Counted from the stretch's first letter, positions 52,197 to 61,931 are shown. The stretch: 64,000 nucleotides of DNA from Methylocystis rosea SV97 (GCF_000372845.1 NZ_KB889963.1:1670146-1734145), one strand, 5' to 3'. Numbers and translations are program-made. Notes: generated by a model not told the origin, from the sequence alone.

Positions 52197-52228
52197 GCGC
52201 TTCGACCCTCCCCATCAAGGGGAAGGAT
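52197..52228. repeat. Family D half-element between phaA and phaB
   Basis: GACCCTCCCCATCAAGGGGAAGG (from 52204) is a slightly degenerate arm of the element at 7941 and 24224, preceded by CCCCATCCCGAACC. A hairpin in the phaA-phaB message would be expected. Confidence 0.65.
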
Positions 52229-52261
52229 TTGCGCCTCTTCCCTCCGAGTTGCGCTCTACGA

Positions 52262-53434
52262 TTACCGCTCCACCGTCAGCGCGATGCCCATGCCGCCGCC
52301 GATGCAGAGCGTCGCGAGGCCCTTCTTGGAGCCGCGACGCGCCATCTCGTGCAGGAGCGTGGTGAGCACGCGTGCGCCGGAGGCGCCGATCGGATGGCCG
52401 ATGGCGATCGCGCCGCCGTTGACGTTCACGATCGCCGGATCCCAGCCCATGTCCTTGTTGACCGCGAGCGCCTGCGCCGCGAAGGCTTCGTTCGCCTCGA
52501 TGAGATCGAGGTCGGCGACCTTCCAGCCGGCCTTCTCCAGCGCTTTGCGCGACGCGGGGATCGGCCCGGAGCCCATCAAAGACGGATCGACGCCGGCGGT
52601 CGCCCAGGAGGCGATGCGCGCCAGCGGCGTCAGGCCGCGCTTCTTGGCCTCTTCGGCGCTCATCACGATGAGCGCCGCGGCGCCGTCGTTGAGGCCGGAG
52701 GCGTTCGCCGCCGTCACCGTGCCATCCTTGGCGAAGGCCGGGCGCAGCTTGCCGACGCCCTCCATGGTCACGCCATGCTTGATATATTCGTCGGCGTCGA
52801 CGACGACGTCGCCCTTCTTGGTCGAGATCGTATAGGGGATGATCTCGTCCTTGAACTTGCCGGCCTTCTGCGCGGCCTCGGCCTTGTTCTGCGACTTGAC
52901 CGCGAATTCGTCCTGCTGCTCGCGGGTGATCTGCCACTGCCGGGCGACGTTCTCGGCGGTGACGCCCATGTGATAATTGTTGAAGGCGTCGGTGAGCCCG
53001 TCGATGATCATGGTGTCGACGAATTTGACGTCGCCCATTTTGGTGCCCATGCGCAGCTGCGACGCATGCGGCGCGAGCGACATCGACTCCTGACCGCCGG
53101 CGACGATGATGCTGGCGTCGCCCGCCTGAATCTGCTGGGCGGCGAGCGCCACGGCGCGCAGGCCGGAGCCGCAGACCTGATTGATCCCGAAGGCGGTGGC
53201 GCTGTCCGGAACGCCGGCCTTGATCGCCGCCTGACGCGCCGGATTCTGGCCCTGCGCGGAGTCGAGCACCTGCCCGAGAATGACTTCGTTCACCTCATTG
53301 GGCTGGACGTTGGCGCGCTCGAGAGCGGCCTTGATGGCGACGGCGCCGAGCTCGTGGGCCGGAACCGCTCCAAAGGCTCCGTTGAACGATCCGACGGCGG
53401 TGCGCGCCGCGGAAACGATCACGATATCGGTCAT
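52262..53434 (-). CDS. phaA: Acetyl-CoA acetyltransferase (beta-ketothiolase)
   Basis: A 390-residue thiolase condensing two acetyl-CoA to acetoacetyl-CoA, the first step to PHB. Catalytic residues are visible: the nucleophile Cys in [17 protein letters not shown], the His in [20 protein letters not shown], and the second Cys in [16 protein letters not shown]. It begins [19 protein letters not shown]. It is transcribed toward phaB and divergently from phaR. The 243-base phaA-phaR gap contains TTGCCGCA (53584) and TTTGCGCG (53600), possible parts of a PhaR operator. Confidence 0.96.
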   Translation of the reverse strand: MTDIVIVSAARTAVGSFNGAFGAVPAHELGAVAIKAALERANVQPNEVNEVILGQVLDSAQGQNPARQAAIKAGVPDSATAFGINQVCGSGLRAVALAAQQIQAGDASIIVAGGQESMSLAPHASQLRMGTKMGDVKFVDTMIIDGLTDAFNNYHMGVTAENVARQWQITREQQDEFAVKSQNKAEAAQKAGKFKDEIIPYTISTKKGDVVVDADEYIKHGVTMEGVGKLRPAFAKDGTVTAANASGLNDGAAALIVMSAEEAKKRGLTPLARIASWATAGVDPSLMGSGPIPASRKALEKAGWKVADLDLIEANEAFAAQALAVNKDMGWDPAIVNVNGGAIAIGHPIGASGARVLTTLLHEMARRGSKKGLATLCIGGGMGIALTVER

Positions 53435-53677
53435 CTGTCGATCTCCTTAAAAAATAGTCCAACCGCCCGACCGCCTTAGCCGGCCAGGGGGCGAAGTGTT
53501 GGTCCTTTCGCGCTTGCGGTGGGCAAGCGCGGCCCGTTTTGCACGGAATCGAGCGGTAGCGAAAGGCTTTCGGCATGAAAATATTGCCGCAGGCGCCAAT
53601 TTGCGCGTATCGTCTAACGCTAGACGGCTGTTTTTAGGCGGGTGGCGGCCGTGGGGCGAGGGGAGCATGTCAGGCGT

Positions 53678-54307
53678 ATGGCGACTGAGAAAAAACCCAC
53701 AACGATCAAGAAATACGCCAATCGTCGGCTCTATGACACCGGAACGAGCACCTATGTGACGCTGGAGGACCTTGCCGGGATGGTGAAGCGCGGCGAGGAT
53801 TTCGTCGTGTGCGATGCAAAAACCGGCGACGACATCACCCGCCCGGTTCTAGCCCAAATCATCTTCGAGCAGGAGGGAAAAGAAGGCCAGAGCCTGCTGC
53901 CGATCGCCTTCCTGCGCCAGCTCATCCGCTTTTACGGCGACTCGATGCAGATGCTGGTGCCGAGCTATCTCGAGTTCTCGATCGACAAGCTGACGAAGGA
54001 ACAGCAAAGATTCCGGGATCAGTTCACCTCGGCGCTCGGCGTCGGGGGCGCTCCGTTCGCCGAGCCGACACGGGCGGCGTTCCAGTCGCTCGAAGAGCAG
54101 GCGCGCAAGAACATGGCCGTGTTCCGTCAGGCGCTGACCATGTTCAATCCCTTCGGCGTGCCGACAGAGGGCATGATGACCACGGCGCCCTCGCTCGACG
54201 AGCAGGAGAATGGCGGCGGCGTTCGCAAGGAAGGCGGCGACGTCGCCGATCTGAAGCGCCAGCTCGACGAGCTGAACAAGCGGATCGATAATCTGTCGAA
54301 GGGGTGA
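53678..54307 (+). CDS. phaR: Polyhydroxyalkanoate synthesis repressor PhaR
   Basis: A 209-residue DNA-binding regulator that senses PHB granules and represses phasin and other PHB genes. The N-terminal DNA-binding domain reads IKKYANRRLYDTGTSTYVTL; the PHB accumulation domain includes DAKTGDDITRPVLAQIIFEQ and LPIAFLRQLIRFYGDSMQML. The C-terminus is a short coiled coil (DLKRQLDELNKRIDNL). ATG 53678 is chosen by similarity. It is divergent from phaA-phaB. phaC is not in the window. Confidence 0.94.
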   Translation: MATEKKPTTIKKYANRRLYDTGTSTYVTLEDLAGMVKRGEDFVVCDAKTGDDITRPVLAQIIFEQEGKEGQSLLPIAFLRQLIRFYGDSMQMLVPSYLEFSIDKLTKEQQRFRDQFTSALGVGGAPFAEPTRAAFQSLEEQARKNMAVFRQALTMFNPFGVPTEGMMTTAPSLDEQENGGGVRKEGGDVADLKRQLDELNKRIDNLSKG

Positions 54308-54356
54308 GGGTGGTTAGCTTCTAAGACCCGGCGGCGCCGTCAGCGCTGCAGCCAAG

Positions 54357-54476
54357 TCAATGCAAAAAGAGCTTCAGCGGCACTGCCGAAAGCAGCGCCA
54401 TGACGAAGCCGAGCATCCATTTCAATACCGCCAACTCGCTTTCGATTTTCGAAAAGCGATTTTCGTGAACGGTCAT
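54357..54476 (-). CDS. Very small membrane protein
   Basis: A 39-residue frame, MTVHENRFSKIESELAVLKW at the start and a hydrophobic end MLGFVMALLSAVPLKLFLH. GGCGGAGG sits 2-3 bases before ATG 54476. The pattern (short coiled coil then one helix) is common in small bacterial membrane proteins and may be the remnant of a longer one. It is convergent with phaR. Confidence 0.42.
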   Translation of the reverse strand: MTVHENRFSKIESELAVLKWMLGFVMALLSAVPLKLFLH

Positions 54477-54503
54477 CACCTCCGCCGCCTTGCGCCTTTT
54501 CGT

Positions 54504-55120
54504 TCATATAACGAGCCGCTTAGCTCTGACCACTTTGAAGCACGCCGGCAATGCATCGTAGTCGACTGGCACCCTTGCATGAATGTTCTCGAACAGCGTT
54601 ACGTCTAATGACTCATCTGCCGAGAATGGTCGCTTGCTTAGTCTGCCCAAAGCGCTGAATGATGTGTTCTTGCCCTCTTGGAATAGCTTGTTTTTCCCGT
54701 GGAATGAGTCGACATTCGCGCGATTGATCGGATCAATGACCACTGTAAGCTCACCGTACATAGCGTGCTCGAAGTCGTGGTTTTCCGTTCCGTGTAATTG
54801 CAGCGGGTCCAGATTGTTGTAAAGCAGCAATACCGTCGGTTTTCCCTTCTTAGATGCCGACTGAATTTGCTTCATTGCGCGCTGGTCAGAAACCCTTGAC
54901 CCACTCTCCTGGAATGGAGTGCTTCTGTCACAAAGTTTGAATCCTCTGCAAATTCCTTGACCTCGAAGAACAGTTCAACGCCTCCAACACGTACTACGTA
55001 GTCAGGTGTTTTTTGTAGCCCTGTGGCGATTGGCTGGAAGGCAATATTATTGGTAGAAAGAAAGCGTTCGAACAACATTTCCGATGCGGTCTTAGTCACA
55101 GCCATATTTTCTTGCGCCAT
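54504..55120 (-). pseudogene. Low-GC PD-(D/E)XK-like nuclease gene split by a frameshift
   Basis: The first frame (55120 to 54872) encodes MLFERFLSTNNIAFQPIATG and KTPDYVVRVGGVELFFEVKE, a PD...ExK nuclease-like motif, and stops after LTSAQ. The second frame (54875 to 54504) starts with an ATGA overlap: MKQIQSASKKGKPTVLLLYN, then DPLQLHGTENHDFEHAMYGE. Read without the stop, the second frame extends upstream as SGSRVSDQRAMKQIQS, so the two parts look like one protein of about 205 residues broken near 54890-54910. Alternatively they are two translationally coupled proteins. GC is about 48 percent by eye, far below the flanks, so the gene was probably acquired. Function is unknown; a restriction-like or repair nuclease is possible. 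Confidence 0.55.
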
Positions 55121-55195
55121 CTGATCTTAATCAGCGATTCCCCGAAAGGTTAAAGCTCGGCCTTCGGCAGTCACGGCCCACCACGCTATCCTCGA

Positions 55196-56293
55196 TCACG
55201 TATTAAACCTGAAATGCATCACGTCGCCGTCGGCGACGACATATTCCTTGCCTTCCAGCCTTAAGCGCCCGGCGTCCCGCGCGCCCGCCTCGCCCTTGTT
55301 CGAAACGTAATCGCCATAGGCGATCGTTTCGGCGCGAATAAAGCCCTTCTCGAAGTCCGTGTGGATCACGCCCGACGCCGCCGGCGCGCGAACGCCTTTT
55401 TCGATGGTCCAGGCGCGCGCCTCTTTCGGCCCGACGGTGAAATAAGTGATGAGATGCAGGAGGTCGTAGCCGGCGCGGATGACGCGATTGAGCCCGGGCT
55501 CGACGAGGCCGACCGCTTCGAGATAGTCCTTCTGCTCGGCGGCCGGCAGCACGGCGATCTCGCTCTCGATCTTCGCCGAGACGACGACCGCGGCCGCGTC
55601 TTCCTCGGCGGCGCGAACAGCAACTTTCGCTGATTGGGCGTTGCCTTCGGACGCCGACGCCTCTTCGACGTTGCAGACGTAAAGCACCGGCTTCGACGAA
55701 AGCAGCCCGAGACCCGCGAAGGCGACGCGCTCCTCCGCGCTCACCTTGGCGAGACGCGCGGGCTTGCCCTCGCGCAGCAGGACAAGGCAGCGGTTCATGA
55801 GATCGGCGAGTTCCTTCGCCTCCTTGTCGCCGCCCTTGGCTTTCTTCTCCATGGCGACGACGCGCTTTTCGAGGCTGTCGAGATCGGCGAGCATCAGCTC
55901 GGTCTCGATCGTCTCGATATCGCGGATCGGATCGACGCCGCCTTCGACATGGGTCACGTCGCCGTCCTCGAAACAGCGCACGACATGAGCGATGGCGTCG
56001 CATTCGCGGATATTGGCGAGAAACTGGTTGCCGAGCCCTTCGCCCTTGGAGGCGCCGCGCACGAGGCCGGCGATGTCGACGAAGGTCAGGCGCGTTGGAA
56101 TGATCTCTTTGGAGCCGGCGATCCTGGCCAGTTCCTCAAGCCTCGGGTCCGGAACGGCGACTTCGCCGACATTGGGCTCGATCGTGCAGAAGGGATAGTT
56201 CGCGGCCTGCGCCGCGGCGGTCTGCGTGAGGGCGTTGAAAAGGGTCGACTTGCCGACGTTGGGCAGGCCGACGATGCCACATTTGAACCCCAT
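55196..56293 (-). CDS. ychF: Obg-family GTPase YchF
   Basis: A 365-residue ATP/GTP-binding protein of the OLA1/YchF group, associated with ribosomes. P-loop [15 protein letters not shown] near residue 8; [20 protein letters not shown] as G3; the G4-like region LYVCNVEE (NVEE in place of NKxD, typical of YchF and explaining its ATP preference); a C-terminal TGS-like domain with [20 protein letters not shown]. It ends [11 protein letters not shown]. It is single and well conserved. Confidence 0.96.
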   Translation of the reverse strand: MGFKCGIVGLPNVGKSTLFNALTQTAAAQAANYPFCTIEPNVGEVAVPDPRLEELARIAGSKEIIPTRLTFVDIAGLVRGASKGEGLGNQFLANIRECDAIAHVVRCFEDGDVTHVEGGVDPIRDIETIETELMLADLDSLEKRVVAMEKKAKGGDKEAKELADLMNRCLVLLREGKPARLAKVSAEERVAFAGLGLLSSKPVLYVCNVEEASASEGNAQSAKVAVRAAEEDAAAVVVSAKIESEIAVLPAAEQKDYLEAVGLVEPGLNRVIRAGYDLLHLITYFTVGPKEARAWTIEKGVRAPAASGVIHTDFEKGFIRAETIAYGDYVSNKGEAGARDAGRLRLEGKEYVVADGDVMHFRFNT

Positions 56294-56412
56294 ATCCGTC
56301 CCGGTTTTTGGATTGCGCGTTGCGGCGCGGTATGCGGGGCGGCGCGAGAAAAGGCAAGGGGGCGCGCGGCCCCCTCGTCTTCATGCTGCGATCGTCGCGC
56401 GCGGTCTTTGCG

Positions 56413-58224
56413 CTAGAGGCTCTTCAAATATTCGAGAAGCGCCTTCTTCTCGGGGTCCGAAAGCGAAGTCCCGAAGTCATGGCCGCAGCGACTGTTGCCG
56501 GAATCGCGTATCGAGCAATCGTCGGCGTTGTAGGTCGAGTTGAATGCGCCTTGTTCCTTCGCCAAACCGACGTTCTCAATGTCATAGGCCGGGCCGACTT
56601 TGAAGGAGGCCGGGCGGTCGGCGGGCTTCTTCAAGAGATCGGCGAGAGTCGGCACGGAGCCATTGTGCAGATAAGGCGCCGCCGCCCAGATGCCGCGCAT
56701 CACCCGCGCTTCAAAGACCGCGGCTGGTTGCGCGCTGGGCTTCTTGTAGAGATTTTGCAGGTCCGCCGAGAACTTGGCGGTAATGATACTGGCGGCCGTC
56801 TCCGTCCTGGCTTGTCGAGACTCGGGGATGCACTCTTCAACGATCGGCTTGAACACGTCGACGCCGAAATGGAGCGGCGCTTCGAGGATTGATCCAATCA
56901 CCGAGAGGCCGAGAATGCTGATGATCTTGTCTTTCGGCTTCAGCGGCGTGTCGATCCCGGGGACAAAGGGGATCGCTGCGCCATTGAGCACGCCGGTGTC
57001 CGCCTCGCGTCCGAGCACGTTGTATTCGCGAACGTCCGTTCCGACATCCTGAAGCGGCGTTTTCCACGTGTTGAGGTTACAAAGCCGGGGCGTTCCTTTC
57101 GCGACTTCGTGACAACCTGTCGCGCAGCCGCCCTGCTTGGGATCGCGATTGAAAATTTCTTCGCCTTGCGCGACGAGTTTCGGATCGAGATTCCACGGCC
57201 ATTTCGGCGGGCCGATCTGCTGGATCAAGTTTTCAAGACGCATGAGGCCCGGATAATTCAGCGAGGAATCATTGAGGAAGTTGATGAGTTTGGGGAGCCG
57301 GGAAGAATTGAATTTAACGAGTTGCGGCAATGCGAGCGTGAGAGGCGTCGGACGGTAGACGCCGAAAACCCCGTAGACTTCGCCGACGTTCCTCGCCAGA
57401 CCAAGAATGTCGTCGCCGTTGCGGGCGAATCCCGGCCACTGCGTCATATCCTGAATGGGCGCGTTCCACAGGAACGGGTAACGCACCGGCGCGTCGGCCA
57501 GTGCGATGTTCTGCTCGATGATCCGCGACGAGGTCGTTCCGATGTCCAGTCCGGCGACGCGGTTGAAGATCATCGATACGGCGTCGGCGCGCGCGACGCC
57601 CCAGCCAGGCTTGGGGAGCGATTTGCGCATCAGAACGTCGTAGGGCTGGAACCAGACCTCGACCTCCTTTCGCAGTTTCCTGAGAGCGCGTTCGTTGGGG
57701 TCGCCGCCAAGCGCCTCTTTGGCGAATTCGTCGAAGGCGACCTCGTCGGCGAGAATTTTTTGGAACGCCGTATCTATGTCGGCGAGAAGGCTTTGGAAGT
57801 CGCTGAGCGCCGGCCCCCCATCGATCCGCCAGGAGACGCCGTTGACGTCGATCTGACGCGTATGGCAGGCGGAACATGTCATGCTGAAGAATTGTGCGCC
57901 CTGTTCGGAGGCGGCGAGAAAGCCCACTGGCAGTCCGGGAGTCGGGCTGTTTGGATTGGGCAGATAGCCGTAGCGAGTTAGCTGATCATCGAGGAAGTGT
58001 TTGCCGTCAGAATGTCTCAGAGCCTTGAACCAGTTGAGCGGCATGATTCGCGCGCCCTGGTCGAGACTGTAGAAGTCGTCGCGGTCCGCCGGCGCCCAAT
58101 GGGCCCCCTGATCGGCGTATTTCACTTCGGCGGCGGGCGAAGGATTCGCGGCGGCGAGTGCGAGCAGCGCGGCAGCGGCAATGTGCGCACGCAATGGCGC
58201 GCGCAGTGCTTTGTTTGCAATCAT
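56413..58224 (-). CDS. Di-haem cytochrome c peroxidase-like / RoxA-like protein
   Basis: A 603-residue exported protein with a signal peptide (LRAHIAAAALLALAAANPSP). The first haem site is FSMTCSACHTRQID (57862-57876, CxxCH). The second is QGGCATGCHEVAKG (57109-57126), which has three residues between the cysteines (CX3CH). The C-terminal block AAPYLHNGSVPTLADLLKKP is shared by RoxA-like and large cytochrome c peroxidase-like proteins. Function may be peroxide reduction or oxidative cleavage of a hydrophobic substrate. GGGGGAG sits 2 bases before ATG 58224. No partner gene is adjacent. Confidence 0.8.
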   Translation of the reverse strand: MIANKALRAPLRAHIAAAALLALAAANPSPAAEVKYADQGAHWAPADRDDFYSLDQGARIMPLNWFKALRHSDGKHFLDDQLTRYGYLPNPNSPTPGLPVGFLAASEQGAQFFSMTCSACHTRQIDVNGVSWRIDGGPALSDFQSLLADIDTAFQKILADEVAFDEFAKEALGGDPNERALRKLRKEVEVWFQPYDVLMRKSLPKPGWGVARADAVSMIFNRVAGLDIGTTSSRIIEQNIALADAPVRYPFLWNAPIQDMTQWPGFARNGDDILGLARNVGEVYGVFGVYRPTPLTLALPQLVKFNSSRLPKLINFLNDSSLNYPGLMRLENLIQQIGPPKWPWNLDPKLVAQGEEIFNRDPKQGGCATGCHEVAKGTPRLCNLNTWKTPLQDVGTDVREYNVLGREADTGVLNGAAIPFVPGIDTPLKPKDKIISILGLSVIGSILEAPLHFGVDVFKPIVEECIPESRQARTETAASIITAKFSADLQNLYKKPSAQPAAVFEARVMRGIWAAAPYLHNGSVPTLADLLKKPADRPASFKVGPAYDIENVGLAKEQGAFNSTYNADDCSIRDSGNSRCGHDFGTSLSDPEKKALLEYLKSL

Positions 58225-58333
58225 GGCTCCCCCAAAACAATAGAATATGCGATGAAATTAGAGCATAGGCGCGCGTGATTCACAACGGGCGGCGGCGCGC
58301 CGCCGCTGTGCGCTATGCACGCGCCGACATGGC

Positions 58334-59743
58334 ATGAAAATGAAGAAAACTCCTTCCGCTTCTCGTCTTGGCTTCCTGATTGGGGCGCTGTTGTCGATGC
58401 TCGCGACAGGCGCGCCGCTTCGCGCTGAACCCGCGACGCCCGAATCGCCGCCTGCGTCCGCGCAGCCGGCGCCGACGCCCGTAGCGCCGCCGGCACCCGC
58501 GGCGCCGTCCGAACCTGCGCCCGTGACGTCTGCGCCCGTGACGTCTGCGCCCGTAACGTCTGCGCCGCCTGTCAGCGCCGCGCCGCAAGCGACAACGCCA
58601 GCGCCTGCTCAGACCGCCGTGAAAAAGCCAAAGCCGAAACCTGCGCCGCCGCGCGAGACGGCGCTATCCGATGATCCGACGCCCGCATTGCAGCCGCAGA
58701 CATTTTTCACCACCTCGAAAGCGGCGGATCGCTATCGGCAGATCGTCGATCGGGGCGGATGGCCGAGAGTGGGCGTCCCGCTTCGGCCTGGCGCGAAGGG
58801 AGCCGCGGTGTCGACGCTGCGCCGGCGCCTCGCGGCCGAAGACGACAGCCTCATCGACACGGCGAAAGAGAAGTGGGACGCCGATCTCACCGCGGCGGTG
58901 AAGCGCTTTCAGTTTCGCCTGGGGCTGAAACAGACGGGAGTCGTCGCCGGCGCGACGCTACGCGAACTCGACGTTCCGTCCGAGACCCGCTTCCATCAGC
59001 TCGAGTCCACCGCACAACGGCTCACCGCGTTCGATTTCGCCTTTGGTCCGCGCTACATCGTCGTCAACATCCCGTCGACGGCGGTCGATGCGGTGGAAGA
59101 CGATCGCGTCGTGCGCCGCTACGCCGCGATCGTCGGCGATCCCGAGCACCATTCGCCGGAATTGCAGGCGAAGGTCGTCGCGGTCAACATCAATCCGACA
59201 TGGACGGTTCCGGTCTCGATCATCAAGAACGAGATCGCGCCGAAGATGCTGAAGGATCCGACCTACCTGCAGCGCTCGCATATTCGCGTGCTGAATGCGC
59301 AACGCGAGGAGGTCGATCCGCGCTCGATCAACTGGGCGAGCGAGCGCGCCGCCCAATATACGCTGCGGCAGGATTCAGGCGCGGACAATTCGTTGGGCTC
59401 AATCCGCATTTCGATGCCCAATTCTCATTCCGTCTACATGCACGACACGCCGTCGCGGAATCTCTTCGCCAATGATTATCGCTTCCTGTCGCATGGCTGC
59501 GTGCGCGTGCAGGGCGTCGTCGATCTCGCGGCCTGGCTGCTCGACGGCGAATCCGGTCCGCAGATGAGCAAGGATGAGATCAACGCAAAAATCGCGTCGG
59601 GCGAACGCGAGGAGGTGCGGCTGGCGCAGCATGTGCCGGTGGCGTGGGTCTATATGACCGGCTGGGCGTCGGCGGACGGCCTCGTGCATTTTCGCGACGA
59701 CGTTTATCATCTCGACGAAATCAGCGGAATCGCCGAGCAATAG
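58334..59743 (+). CDS. Large L,D-transpeptidase with peptidoglycan-binding domain (YcbB-like)
   Basis: A 469-residue exported enzyme: signal peptide (RLGFLIGALLSMLATGAPLR), a Pro/Ala linker with three tandem copies of APVTS encoded by perfect 15-base repeats (58517-58561), then a PG_binding_1-like region (VSTLRRRLAAEDDSLIDTAK, AAVKRFQFRLGLKQTGVVAG) and a YkuD catalytic domain. The catalytic signature is NDYRFLSHGCVRVQGVVDLA. This domain order matches YcbB/LdtD enzymes that form 3-3 cross-links. It is divergent from the di-haem gene by 109 bases. Confidence 0.9.
   Translation: MKMKKTPSASRLGFLIGALLSMLATGAPLRAEPATPESPPASAQPAPTPVAPPAPAAPSEPAPVTSAPVTSAPVTSAPPVSAAPQATTPAPAQTAVKKPKPKPAPPRETALSDDPTPALQPQTFFTTSKAADRYRQIVDRGGWPRVGVPLRPGAKGAAVSTLRRRLAAEDDSLIDTAKEKWDADLTAAVKRFQFRLGLKQTGVVAGATLRELDVPSETRFHQLESTAQRLTAFDFAFGPRYIVVNIPSTAVDAVEDDRVVRRYAAIVGDPEHHSPELQAKVVAVNINPTWTVPVSIIKNEIAPKMLKDPTYLQRSHIRVLNAQREEVDPRSINWASERAAQYTLRQDSGADNSLGSIRISMPNSHSVYMHDTPSRNLFANDYRFLSHGCVRVQGVVDLAAWLLDGESGPQMSKDEINAKIASGEREEVRLAQHVPVAWVYMTGWASADGLVHFRDDVYHLDEISGIAEQ
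58517..58561 (+). repeat. Three tandem 15-bp coding repeats
   Basis: GCGCCCGTGACGTCT occurs three times in a row (third copy GTAACG). It encodes repeated APVTS in the linker of the transpeptidase. It could vary in copy number by slippage without breaking the frame. Confidence 0.8.
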
Positions 59744-59768
59744 GCCTTGTTGGTTCGCATGGCCGGGA

Positions 59769-59865
59769 TGTCATTCCCGGCGGACCGAAGGTCCGACCGG
59801 GAATCCAGGGCAATATTCAAGTTCTGGATTCCCGATCACGCGCTTTGCTCGTGTCGGGAATGACA
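59769..59865. repeat. Family E palindromic repeat, copy 2
   Basis: TGTCATTCCCGGCGGACC ... GGTCCGACCGGGAATCCAG and CTGGATTCCCGATC ... GTCGGGAATGACA. Homologous to 8804-8912. Located between converging genes. Confidence 0.82.
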
Positions 59866-59890
59866 CCCAAACGTATCGTCCGTATGAGCG

Positions 59891-60331
59891 CTACAGCGTC
59901 ACGCGGTAGCGAACGAAACTGTCGGCTTCAACGAATGAATCGTATAGGCGTCGCGCGCATTCATTATCCGCTTGCGTGTGCCAATAGAGGCGCGCCCATC
60001 CGCGAGCGCGTCCAAGATCGACGAGGTCTTGAACGAGCGCGCGTCCCACGCCCGCGCCCCGAACATTTGGATCGACGAAAAGGTCTTCGAGGTAACACGA
60101 AGGGGAGGAGGTCCAACTGCTTTCATGCAGCACGGAAACCGAAAAGCCGGCGATGCATCCCTCCCTTTCAGCAATCCGGCCGATCATGGCCGAGGTTGGG
60201 CCGAGAAGGCGGCGCAAGGTCGATTCCGTCACGTCTATGGGCACAGCCGTTTCATAGAAATCATTATAACCTGCCCAGAGCCTGCGCCACGCCGCGGCGT
60301 CCGTCTCGCGAATGTCCCGGATGAGCGTCAT
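59891..60331 (-). CDS. GNAT family N-acetyltransferase
   Basis: A 146-residue GNAT enzyme. Evidence: IRDIRETDAAAWRRLWAGYN at the start, CYLEDLFVDPNVRGAGVGRA (beta4 and acetyl-CoA loop RGAGVG), LYWHTQADNECARRLYDSFV. It starts at ATG 60331 in an ATGA overlap with the permease stop, so it is the last gene of the ABC transporter operon. The substrate may be an amine related to the imported compound, but this is inference. Confidence 0.85.
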   Translation of the reverse strand: MTLIRDIRETDAAAWRRLWAGYNDFYETAVPIDVTESTLRRLLGPTSAMIGRIAEREGCIAGFSVSVLHESSWTSSPSCYLEDLFVDPNVRGAGVGRALVQDLVDLGRARGWARLYWHTQADNECARRLYDSFVEADSFVRYRVTL

Positions 60332-61125
60332 TCGTCTTGCGCTCTCGCGCTCTCGTGCCAGCCGCGCAGCAGAATATAGGACAGCGCCGCGAGCGCGCCG
60401 TAGATCGCCAGCCCGCTCAGCGAGATGAGCGCCAGCGCCGCGAACATGCGCGGGATGTCGAGACGAAAGCCCGCCTCGACGATGCGGTAGGCGAGGCCGG
60501 TTCCCTGACCCGAGGCGCCGGCCGCGAGTTCCGCGACGATGGCGCCGATGAGCGCCAGTCCGCCGCCGATGCGCAAGCCGGCAAGGAATTGCGGCAGCGC
60601 CGACGGCAGGCGCAGATAAATCAGCTTCTGCCATGGCGAGGCGCGATAAAGGTCGAAGAGATCGCGCAAGCCGAAATCGACGGAGGCGAGTCCGAGCGAC
60701 GTATTGGAAAGAATCGGAAAGAAGGCGACGAGAAAGGCGCAGACCAGCACCGCATTGCCGGGCTGCAGATAAACCAGCAGCAGCGGAGCGATGGCGATGA
60801 TCGGCGTGACCTGCAAAGTGATGGCGAAGGGCAGCAGCGCGCGCTCCAGCCATTTCGATTGCGCGATGAGCAGCGCCAGCGCCACGCCGCTAACGGTGGC
60901 GACGATAAGCGCCTCGAAGGTGACGCCGAGCGTCACCATCAGCGATGAGAACAGGAGTTCGCGGTCCTCGACGAGTTTGGCGAGAATGACGCTTGGCGCC
61001 GGAAGAATATAGGGCGGGATGTTTTTCCAGCGCACGAGCCCTTCCCACAGCGCCAGCGCCGCGAGAAGAACGGCGAGCGGCACGCCGATGTCGCGCCAGG
61101 GGATCGCGCGTTGGTTCGGGATCAC
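60328..61125 (-). CDS. ABC transporter permease, NitT/TauT/THI5-type
   Basis: A 265-residue BPD-type permease with about six helices. Evidence: VPLAVLLAALALWEGLVRWK, PPYILPAPSVILAKLVEDRE, and the EAA loop region ALPQFLAGLRIGGGLALIGA. The start is GTG 61125 in a GTGA overlap with the ATPase stop; the longer form overlapping the ATPase by 55 bases is less likely. It works with the ATPase and the periplasmic protein encoded just upstream. Confidence 0.88.
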   Translation of the reverse strand: MIPNQRAIPWRDIGVPLAVLLAALALWEGLVRWKNIPPYILPAPSVILAKLVEDRELLFSSLMVTLGVTFEALIVATVSGVALALLIAQSKWLERALLPFAITLQVTPIIAIAPLLLVYLQPGNAVLVCAFLVAFFPILSNTSLGLASVDFGLRDLFDLYRASPWQKLIYLRLPSALPQFLAGLRIGGGLALIGAIVAELAAGASGQGTGLAYRIVEAGFRLDIPRMFAALALISLSGLAIYGALAALSYILLRGWHESARAQDE

Positions 61126-61916
61126 GACGTCGCCTCTTCGATTGAGACGCGAAGCGCCCGCGACGCCCGGCGACACACGTCGGCGAAAGTCTTGCTCGAC
61201 CGATAGTCGTCGTCGCGTGGGATCGCCGGGTCGATCTCGATGTTGTCGATGATTCTGCCGGCGCGCCGCGACATCACCACGATGCGCGTCGAGAGATAGG
61301 CGGCTTCGAACACCGAATGGGTGACGAAGACGATCGTCGCGCCGAATCGGCGTTTGAGCGCGAGAAGATCGTCATTGAGTTTGAAGCGCGTCACCTCGTC
61401 GAGGGCGGCGAAAGGTTCGTCCATCATCATCAGCGTGGGCCGCGTCACCAGGGCGCGGGCGATGGCGCAGCGCATCCGCATCCCCCCGGAGAGTTCTCGC
61501 GGCAGCGCGCGCGAAAAAGCGAGGAGGCCGACATGTGCGAGCGCCTCTTCAATGCGCGGCGACGCCGCTTGGCGTGGAACGCCCTTAATCCGCAGCGGCA
61601 GAAAGACATTGTCGAAAACGCTCGCCCAGGGCAGCAGGGTGGCGTCCTGGAACACAACGCCGATATTCTCCTTAACTTGAGGCGCGTTCCAGTTGATCGC
61701 GCCTGCCGTCGGGCTCGCGAGCCCTGCGATGAGCCGCAACACCGTCGACTTGCCGCAGCCCGAAGGCCCGAGCAGCGTCAGGATCTCGCCTTCGCGCACG
61801 TAAAGATCATAGTCGGCGAGGGCGACGAGCCCGCTTGGGAATGTCTTGCCGACCGCGCGCAGTGAAACGAGCGCGGGCGCCGCCATTTGCGTCTCCGCGA
61901 TGTCACGCGCGCTCAT
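61122..61916 (-). CDS. ABC transporter ATP-binding protein
   Basis: A 264-residue ATPase for the same importer. Walker A LLGPSGCGKSTVLRLIAGL, Q-loop GVVFQDATLLPW, Walker B LMMMDEPFAALDEVTR, and H-loop VFVTHSVFEAAYL are canonical. The signature reads LSGGMRMR; position 5 is Met instead of the usual Gln, a change seen in NitT/TauT-type ATPases. It overlaps the permease by 4 bases and follows the binding-protein gene by 15 bases. Confidence 0.92.
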   Translation of the reverse strand: MSARDIAETQMAAPALVSLRAVGKTFPSGLVALADYDLYVREGEILTLLGPSGCGKSTVLRLIAGLASPTAGAINWNAPQVKENIGVVFQDATLLPWASVFDNVFLPLRIKGVPRQAASPRIEEALAHVGLLAFSRALPRELSGGMRMRCAIARALVTRPTLMMMDEPFAALDEVTRFKLNDDLLALKRRFGATIVFVTHSVFEAAYLSTRIVVMSRRAGRIIDNIEIDPAIPRDDDYRSSKTFADVCRRASRALRVSIEEATS

Positions 61917-61931
61917 GTCGGATCCCTGGCG

